Source: Macrotis lagotis
Taxonomy: Eukaryota > Chordata > Mammalia > Peramelemorphia > Peramelidae
DNA: 64,000 nucleotides
Direction of reading: 5' to 3'
NCBI RefSeq assembly: GCF_037893015.1
Contig: NC_133661.1
Location: forward strand, 187,125,203 to 187,189,202
In this document: piece by piece, positions 56,287 to 64,000 of the stretch
Position numbering within the stretch: position 1 is the stretch's first letter
Layout: each line of letters starts with the position of its first letter
Program-made: the position numbers and the translations under genes
The notes under the pieces: generated by a model
What the model was told of the DNA's origin: nothing
What the model saw: the letters and a program-made list of their open reading frames with translations, nothing else
Databases searched by the model: none

Positions 56287-56440
56287 AGACAGCTATGTGG
56301 TACAGGAAAAGAGCACTGTCCCTGAAGCCAGGAGAATCTGAGTTCAAATGTGGCCTCAGAGATTTGATACTTGCTAGCTTTGTAAGATCTTGGGCAAGTC
56401 ACTCAACCTCATTTCCTTACAAAAACAAAAACAAAAAGCA
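56287..56440 (+). mobile_element. WSINE1/Mar1-type SINE, diverged
   Basis: 'acagctatgtggtacaggaa' head and 'atcttgggcaagtcactcaa' core, with an A/C-rich tail. Confidence 0.85.
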
Positions 56441-56595
56441 ACAAACAAATGCACTAAGATAAACTGTGTTTTCCAAACTTGTGCCTCTTTGGGAATACTT
56501 AAATTTTTAGCAAAAGGAGAATAGCTAGATCCATCTAGCTGAGAGAAAGCTGGGGAGGATGCTTTTCAGAAAAATAATAAAGAATACATTGTTCA

Positions 56596-56976
56596 ATGGG
56601 AGTGATGTTCAACCTTGAAGGACTTGCTCATTCCATCAGTGCAACAATCGGGAACAATTTTGGGCTGTCTGCAAAGGAGAGTACCATCTGTATCCAGATA
56701 AGGAGCTGTGGAGTTTGAACAAAGTGCAAGGACTATTCCTTTTAATTTAGAAAAAAAAAAACAGATAGCTAATTGTCTGATCTTGTTACCTCTTAGACTT
56801 CTCTTTAAGGATATGATTTCTCTCTCATCACACCCAATTTGGACCAAGGTACAACATGGAAACAAAGTAAAGACTGACAGAGTGCTTTCTGTGGGGGAGG
56901 GGGGAGGGAAGCAAGATTGGGGGAAAAATGTAAAACTCAAATAATATCTTTAATAAAAATAAATTAAAATTAAAAA
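56596..56976 (+). mobile_element. L1 3' end, short 5'-truncated insertion
   Basis: A ~380-bp L1 3' UTR with the internal A-run and terminal tail, flanked by a long target duplication 'aagaatacattgttca' on both sides (about 56579-56595 and 56977-56992). Confidence 0.95.
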
Positions 56977-56992
56977 AAGAATACATTGTTCA

Positions 56993-57873
56993 CTATGAGT
57001 CTAACTTAATATGCTAAATGTTTTAAAGAAGCAACAATTGCTAGTGAAGACTTTTACAATCATACAATAATATGAAGACCCTTGCTTATAGGGCCAACTG
57101 AGACAGTGAAGATTTTTATACAATATATTCTGGAAATGGCTTTCAATGAAAAGCCAGTATGTGTGAAAAATCCCTTTCTCCATCTGCCTGGATATGTAGT
57201 GGTCAAAGACACAATAAGCAAATTACTTCTTTTTCTTCACTCTCTAGTGACAATTGCCCTGGTGGAAGATCCTTTAGATGTGATCACTTATCAGGGTCCA
57301 TGAAAGGATGTGCTTGAAGTGAAGAAGCAGTTTTATCATGCAGTTTAATCGCCTGAGTGGCTTTAAGGACTGGCCAGTCTCACTTTCCCAATTCTAAGTG
57401 CAGTTTACCCAGAGCTATAAAGGTTAATGTTTAATAACTTTCAATATTGAAGTATTGGGAATGAAGTTAGACTCAATGATCGCTAAATTTTATTTTACCT
57501 TTAAGATTCTATGACCAAGTGCTACATTATGCCAGAATGTCCTGGATTTTAACTTCTTGTTCTGACTGATAATATACTGGCAAACAACCCTCACTGATCC
57601 ATTTGAGCTCTCTTTGGCTTTTACAATCTTCCTTTTTTTTTCCATCTATGCTTGGGATTACTTTTCCCATCATTTAAGCATAGATGCATAGATCTAAATT
57701 CATCACTTATTTATGTCATAAGGTCCATTAGGGCCATTCCTTGTGTTCTATATTAATCTGAAAAATGGTCAGTATAAAAATATTCTTCCTGATTTCTAAA
57801 CACTATTTTCTCTTGTGGCATTTTTTGGTCCATTTATTTTTACTCTTTTTAGTAAACTACTATCATCTATCTT
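56993..57873. other. Unassigned intergenic DNA
   Basis: An open frame of 73 codons (57082-57303) is not recognised. No other signal. Confidence 0.4.
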
Positions 57874-58025
57874 TTTTTTTTTAGGTTTTTGCAAGGCAAA
57901 TGGGGTTAAGTGGCTTGCCCAAGGCCACACAGCTAGGTAATTATTAAGGGTCTGAGACCAGATTTGAATTCAGGTACTTCTGACTCCAGGGCCAGTGCTT
58001 TATCCACTGCGTCACCTAGCCACCC
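57874..58025 (-). mobile_element. WSINE1/Mar1-type SINE
   Basis: Reverse-oriented full copy with a perfect 14-bp target duplication 'ctatcatctatctt' (57860-57873 and 58026-58039). Confidence 0.96.
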
Positions 58026-58337
58026 CTATCATCTATCTTCTACATAATAATTCTTTGCATACTTGGTCGCCATTTAGTGATCTTACCAGACTAGTCTGAA
58101 ATTTCAAGGCACAAGGACAGAGTCTCACAGTCAACTAACAATGGAATTTATTGTTAGTATATTTTAAATCCTGCTACATTCATTAAAGCTATTGTTTCAA
58201 ATGATTTTTAAAATTTGAATCACTTGGGTTTTTTAAATAGACAATCATGTCATTTTGCTATCATAGATAATTTTGCTTCCTTGTTAGCTGTTGATTCCCT
58301 TAATTTTACTTTGTCTAATTACTATAGCTAGCATTTC

Positions 58338-58645
58338 TAGGGCAGCTAGGGGGCACAGTGGATAGAGCACTGGCCTTGGAGTCAAAGGACAGGAATTCCA
58401 GCCTCAGACACTTGACACTTACTAGCTATGTGACCTTGGGCAAGTCACTTAACCCCATTGCCTCCCATCCAGAGTCAATTCCAGTCATCCTGATGCATAA
58501 CTGACCACTCAGATTACCCTGGAGGAGAAGGTGAGACTGGTGACTAACCCTCTCACTAACATCCAGTTCATGTGCTTGTCCTAGCATCACCTCCCTGATG
58601 TCATGGTCTTCTTTAATAATGAAGACCAACAAAAAAAACAACTCA
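58338..58645 (+). mobile_element. Long Mar1/RTE-tailed SINE
   Basis: The Mar1-type head and core are followed by a different, longer tail: 'gtcattcc/agtcatcctgatgc', 'tggaggagaaggtgagactg', then 'catcacctccctgatgtcat' and an A/C-rich end. This variant is longer than the WSINE1 copies. Confidence 0.8.
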
Positions 58646-59794
58646 GCACTTCTATCTCTTTATCAAATAATAGTAGAGACAGCATCGTTGCCTTACCCTT
58701 GAACTTTTTGAGACATATTCTAATGTATCTTCAATTACATTTTAAGATAATTTTGACCTTGTTAATTAATTGACAATTTATAAATCAATTGAATGGATTA
58801 TGTCCCGGGTTTCAATCTTGGTTTTGGTTTCAGGAAGTAAAGTAGCAAGGGAAATAATCTGAGATCACTAACCCTCTCCAAAACTGGACAGGTTGATTTT
58901 GAATGTCATGCTAGTTAAGATGAATGATGTTTTTAAAATGCTGGATAGACTAGCAGGACTACAAATAAACTAATCTGGGGTAAGCATAACCTAGTTACCT
59001 CTAAACGTACTAATTATCACCAAATAGGAATAAACAGAGATCAGGAGCATTTAAGGACTGAATGGATTTGTCAACAATTTAATCAGTAGTTTTATGTCTC
59101 TGTTCCCCATCTTCCCTCTGGGGGAAGAGTCCTAAACTAAGTAGACTTCATCATTGGTCAAATGTCAGTTTTCTCATCAAGCCTTTCCTTTGATTTCTTC
59201 ATCTTTTAGTCCAATTGGTTATTTTTTTTTAGATTAGAAAAATATTTTCTAAATGAGAAATGGAATAATAGGTTCTAAAGCTTTTAAAACTCAGGATCAT
59301 ATAAAGAAATCAAAAAAAAAGATGTCAGTCTTCTGGGGAATGTCATGTGTTGTTGATGTATTTAGTAGATTTCTTTATCTTTTTATCAGACATTTGTCCT
59401 TGAGCTGCTTAGAAGACACAAAAAAGAAAATTTTACTCTTGGCAAAGGTGAGGAGATGTCCTGATCCCTGGGAACTTTGTTAAATAGAAGAATTATTTTT
59501 CTTTCATTTACAGATGCATGGGAATTTGGGGGCATTAACCCATTTAGAGATATTCATGCTCCAGATAGATGTATCCTCTTCCCAGTTATTTGCCAAATGA
59601 CAAGGGAGTCACTAAGCAGCAGTCTAAAGATATTGTTGTGTCTATGGTTGCTCAGCATTGTCAGAGGAAAGGTTCATGTTCTCTTCTGAATCTGTAGAGG
59701 GAACTAATGTGTAGAAGGAGAAAGGGGAGAAGGAAGAGCGGAGGATCACTGCTTCTGGTTGTCTCAGATATAACAGTCAGTTGAGGAAGAGAAG
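58646..59794. other. Unassigned intergenic DNA
   Basis: No gene or named repeat is recognised. Confidence 0.4.
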
Positions 59795-60020
59795 AGACCT
59801 TTATATGTTGCTTACTATGGGCTTTTTGGAATATTTTTTCATTTGATTCTCTTCACAACCCTGCAAGTTAAGTCCTATTTTTATCCCCAGTTTACAGGTG
59901 AGGAAACTGAGGCAAACCAAGGTTAAATGAGTTGCCCAGGGTTACAATCTAATAAATATCTGAAGCTGGATTTGACTTCTGATTTCCTGACTCCAAACAT
60001 TCTTTATCACCAACTGCCTC
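59795..60020 (+). repeat. MIR-family SINE
   Basis: 'ttgattctcttcacaaccct', 'ccccagtttacaggtgagga', 'aactgaggcaaaccaaggtt' and 'gttgcccagggttacaatct' make a well-preserved MIR. Confidence 0.85.
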
Positions 60021-60243
60021 TAATTAAACCCTTGATGATTGGCCATACACTAATTGAAATTTAGTCAGCCAGTGAAACTGGTGAAAAGAGAGAGTGTAGT
60101 AGTTTCCTCTAAATTAAGCTTAATGTTTTTATCACTGTTGGTTAGATTTGTAAAAGTTCTTAGAAGTTATAACTCCTCCCTCCTTAGCACTATTCTTAGG
60201 GTTCCACAAATATATAGAGATTCATGCATATAACAATTCTGTA

Positions 60244-60400
60244 GGGGCGGCTAGGTGGTACAGTGAATAGAGTACCAGCCCTGGAGTCAGGAGTACCTGA
60301 GTTCAAATTCGACCTCAGACACTTAGTAATTACTTAGCTGTGTGGTCTTGGGCAAGCCACTTAATTCCATTGCCTTGCAAAAACTAAAAAAAAAAAAAAA
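60244..60400 (+). mobile_element. WSINE1/Mar1-type SINE
   Basis: Complete copy with a long A-tail and an 'aattctgta' target duplication on both sides. Confidence 0.93.
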
Positions 60401-60879
60401 AAATTCTGTATAAAAAATTTCTGTATGTATTGAGTTTCTGAATAAGTGGAAATTCTATCTTGTCAGTCTTAAATTAAAAAAAAACACCTGACATTATTAT
60501 CCCTGCTCAGTTTGTTCTCCATAAATTCATTTGCTGGTTTGTTTTTTCTATTGTATTTAAAGTTGGGGACTTCCACAAGTCTTCTTATATTGGGTTCACA
60601 AGCTCTTGAGTAATACAGAAAATCTCTAAATCTCTAAAAATCCTTCAGTGTAGCTCTGGTTTCAAGTGAGTATAAATTAAAACAGGAAAACAAAAGGTCC
60701 TGTGCTTAAGACTATATATCTGGCAGTTTTCATTTGTTTTATCTGTGCTGATCCAAACATGTCAACAATATAAACTGGATATAATCACAAACCAAAGTGC
60801 TAACAAAAGTTAGACTCAGTCTAAAGGATATTAAGTTGTAATAGTTATTTTCTCAGTTTTTATCCTTCCTAACTTCTTA

Positions 60880-61985
60880 GCAGTTTTTGACAATTTTCAA
60901 TTATCACCTCCCTCTTGCCCTCCTCTTTTAGCTTCTAGGATACTCATCTCTTTGGGTTTCCTCTTACTTGTCAACTCAGATCACACCTCCATAGTCTCCT
61001 TGAATAACTCTTCATCTATATTCTTCTCCCTCCAAAACTATCCTGAACTCTCTTCTCTTTTTTATCCCTCTCAGTAACCTCATAAGTTAGAAAGGATCTA
61101 GTTATTAACTCTTTATACATAACTTCCAAATCAATATAGCCAGTCCTAATTACTCTTTGGTATTCTAATCCCATATCAGTTGCCTCCTAGTTTTTAGGTA
61201 TCTCAACTTTTACATCCAAAAGATAATTCATTTTCTTCCCCATTAACTTTGCAAATTCCGGATATTTTACTGTGTATACCACCATTCTTTCAGTCACTCA
61301 GTTTTAAAACCTAAGAGTTATCTTTGATTCTTCCTGTTCAAAAATTACCAGATTTCTTAATTGCCAAAATTAATGACCATTTCTCAACCTATCTTGAATC
61401 TATCTGTTTTCTGTCTTGAACTCTTTTTAGTTTTTGACATTTGTTGATCACCCTTTTTTCCTGAATATCCTCTCTTCACAAGGTTTTTTATTATACTACT
61501 CTTTTCTGGTTCTCCTGCAACTGGACAGGGCCTTCTCAGTTTCCTTTGTTGAACATTCATTGAATTCACCTACCTTAATGGTCTGTTCCTGGCCTACTTC
61601 TATTTTCCCTTATTAATTGCCTAGTGGATATGTCAAAGTGGATGTTCTATACACATCTCAAATTCAATATGTACAATACAGAACTCCTCATCTTTTCTCC
61701 CAGATCTCTCTTCTCCTCAGCTTCTCTAGTTCTGTGGTGAGCAACAGTTTCCTCTCAATCCTATCCAGACTCACAACTTTGTTGTCATCCTTGACTCTTC
61801 ATACACTTGAGCCACAAATCTAATCTTCTGTCAAGCCCCATTATTTCTGCCTTCACATCTATAATGTATCCTCTTTTCTACACTTACACAGTTGTTTTCC
61901 CCCTTGGCACTTCACACTTGCCCTATTACAATAGTCCTCTGATTTTTCTCCTTACCTTTTTCTTTATTTACGCCAATTCATTTTC
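60880..61985 (+). mobile_element. L2 LINE fragment
   Basis: A pyrimidine-rich LINE with 'atctcaaattcaatatgtac', 'agaactcctcatcttttctc', 'gttgtcatccttgactcttc' and 'cccttggcacttcacacttg', the order seen in L2 reverse-transcriptase 3' parts. Heavily mutated. Confidence 0.75.
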
Positions 61986-62621
61986 CACTAATTTGCCAAA
62001 AATGGCTAAGAATCACCAAAAAATTTTGTGGTTTAACAGTTATGTGCATTGATTAATCATAGTTTAGATTTCTTCACGTGTATTTTTATATAAACTTTCT
62101 TTTCTTATGGAAATTTATTTTTTTCAAATAACAAGCATTTATTTTTCTCTCCCTTTCCCTTCCCTATCTACTGAATTCTTCATATGTATCAATATTCTTT
62201 CTGCAGCATCATGTATGATTTTGTCATTATGGACAGATTTTTCCTTTAAGTATACTATCTAACTTTTAAAACATATTTCAGTATTTTATGGAATACAAAT
62301 TTTTCCTGTGTTTGTACTTCTTGCTTTTTCCCCCCCAAAATTTGTATTCATTAGTTGCATTTTCATTTCTATTACAGCTTGGGCCTATTCAAATTAATTT
62401 TTATTATCTTTGTTCAGCCTCATCTAATCTGTTACTTGTCAGCTTAGGGGAAAGTCACTTAACTTAGCTGTCTCAGTTTACTCATCTGTATAAAAATAGC
62501 ATCTACCTTCCAGGGTTCTTGTGAGGATAAAATGTAATTTTACATATACATACATATATATTTATGTATTTATATTATATAATATAAATGGTAGCTATTT
62601 TTGTAGTCAATGCCATTGTTG
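61986..62621. other. Unassigned AT-rich DNA with a MIR-like piece
   Basis: A MIR-like stretch ('gtctcagtttactcatctgt', about 62445-62535). Otherwise AT-rich sequence without features. Confidence 0.45.
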
Positions 62622-62705
62622 GTTTTTTTCTTTTTTATTAAAGATTTTATTTATTTTGAGTTTTTCAATTTTTCCTGTAATCTTACTTCCCTCCCCCCAC
62701 CATTA
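62622..62705 (-). repeat. Very short L1 3'-end fragment
   Basis: 'ttattaaagattttatttat' followed by 'tttgagtttttcaatttttc' and the C-rich block match the last ~80 bp of the L1 3' UTR. Confidence 0.75.
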
Positions 62706-63525
62706 TTGCTTTAAAAGTCATTTCACAGTCACTTTGTAATTCTGGAATGTCACGGTTGCAATTTCCCTAGTTGTACCTTCTTCCTTTTTTTCAAAAAGTG
62801 AATTAAATTAACTCTTTATGTTCTTTAATATATTTAATATCCAATTTAATTTCTCATTTGATATTTCTTCCATTTCATTCTTTGCTACTTCAACTTGCAT
62901 TTCTTCTTAAATTTAATTTTTCTATTAACAAAAAACATTTATCTCCTTCCTACCTCCTCCTATCAATGGGGAAAAAAGGCAAAAACAAAACCAACTTTGG
63001 GATGTATTTGTATCCACACATATAGCCAAATAAGACAAATTCCTACATTTGCCATGTTTAAAAATGTATTTGTCTTTCTGTACCTTGAGGATAGCAATTT
63101 GAAATTATTATTTTTTAAATTTATTATTGCCTTTTGTTTTTATATCCATGATCCCCTTATATCTAACCCCATATAGCATCCAACTGAATAAAATCAAACT
63201 ACTACTGGGCAATCTTTTTTTTTTTTAGTAATGACCATTTTAAATTTTACTTTCTAATATAATAACTATTCTTGATGTTATGATATTGTACATTATTCTA
63301 ATATTATTAATGCCTTATAAAATAATATTAAGACCCTATAAATAACAACAAACTGTCACAAAGGAAATACGAAGTTTTCTACTTTCAAAGGCTACTAGGT
63401 TGTTGTAGTAAGGATCAAATGAAGAGTTTGTTAAGCCCTCAGAACAATCCCTGGCACATCAAGATCTTGATAAAATGCTTATTTCCTTCCTTTTTTTTTC
63501 TTACTACTGGGCAATCTTGTTGAAG
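62706..63525. other. Unassigned AT-rich intergenic DNA
   Basis: Nothing coding. A MIR-like patch near 63395-63470 ('aatccctggcacatc'). Confidence 0.4.
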
Positions 63526-64000
63526 ATAGACTGCCCTCATTTTATTGTGCTTTGCCCTGCATTTTTTAGATTGAAAGTCTGTGGTAACTTTTCATCCAGC
63601 AAGTCTGTGGTCACTATTTTTCTAATTATATGTGTTCACATCATGTCTCTGTAATATTTTTGCTAATTCTCACAGTATTTCAAATTTTTTCATTATTATT
63701 ACACCTATTGTGGTAATCTGTGATCTTTGATGTTACTATTGTATTATTTTGGAGTTACATAAACCACATCCACATAAGGCAGTTAACAACCAATAAATAT
63801 TGTGTGTCTTCTGACTGCTCCATTCATTTGGGTCTCCCTATTCCCTGAGACACAACAATATTGAAATTAGGACAATGAATAAGCCTACAATGGCCTCTAA
63901 AGTGTTCAAATGAAAGAAATAGTCAATCCATGCAACAAACTTCATTGTTTTATTTTAAGAAATTGTCCCAGTCACCCCAATCTTCAGGAACCACCACCAT
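63526..64000 (+). mobile_element. Tigger1-like DNA transposon, internally deleted, runs off the window
   Basis: The 5' part of a Tigger1-type (pogo/Tc1 superfamily) element is clear: 'aagtctgtggtaacttttca', 'ctaattctcacagtatttca', 'ttctgactgctccattcatt' and 'cctattccctgagacacaac'. The transposase start region follows ('aatggcctctaaagtgttca'). The sequence then jumps directly to the 3' part of the transposase region ('gcaacaaacttcattgtttt', 'aggaaccaccaccat'). Most of the transposase gene is therefore missing. The right end lies outside. Confidence 0.85.

Noticed and set aside
48000-64000. CCNB1IP1 or TTC5 expected by human synteny
   Set aside because: No exon resembling the RING or coiled-coil parts of CCNB1IP1, or the TPR repeats of TTC5, was seen on either strand.

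Overview
The window is mammalian nuclear DNA, almost certainly from a marsupial. Two signs support this. About 18 copies of the WSINE1/Mar1-type marsupial SINE are scattered through it, many with clean target-site duplications. Marsupial-type L1 copies are numerous, with an older layer of L2, MIR and Tigger. The species cannot be fixed; an Australian dasyurid-like marsupial fits the abundance and form of the SINE.

The left half (1-28 kb) holds a conserved mammalian gene cluster in the TEP1 - PARP2 - RPPH1 order known from human 14q11. The last exons of TEP1 lie on + (about 3.7-9.4 kb) and look decayed. PARP2 lies on - (9506-26858) and I could reconstruct it as 19 exons that join in frame to 755 codons plus stop. 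RPPH1, the RNase P RNA gene, lies on + (about 27075-27428) and is divergent from PARP2 across a short bidirectional promoter with ATF/CRE-like, octamer, PSE-like and TATA elements. TEP1 and PARP2 converge tail to tail, with coding ends only about 150 bp apart.

Three things stand out. First, this PARP2 carries two N-terminal WWE (poly/iso-ADP-ribose-reading) domains encoded by three exons that human and mouse PARP2, as I know them, lack. Second, the 3' end of RPPH1 (the CR-V strand, the P1 3' strand and the terminator) is expanded into nine tandem copies of a 62-bp unit with an internal higher-order pattern. Third, a decayed inverted copy of the PARP2 WWE-exon region, introns included, lies on + at about 30.1-31.8 kb, on the other side of RPPH1.

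The right half (28-64 kb) has no intact protein gene that I can recognise. It is repeat-rich intergenic DNA: 5'-truncated L1s, one 3'-truncated L1 head, SINEs (two dimeric and two interrupted by other insertions), L2 and MIR fragments, microsatellites and an internally deleted Tigger at the right edge. CCNB1IP1 and TTC5, expected next by human synteny, were not seen. No retroviral genes, CRISPR arrays or tRNA genes were recognised.
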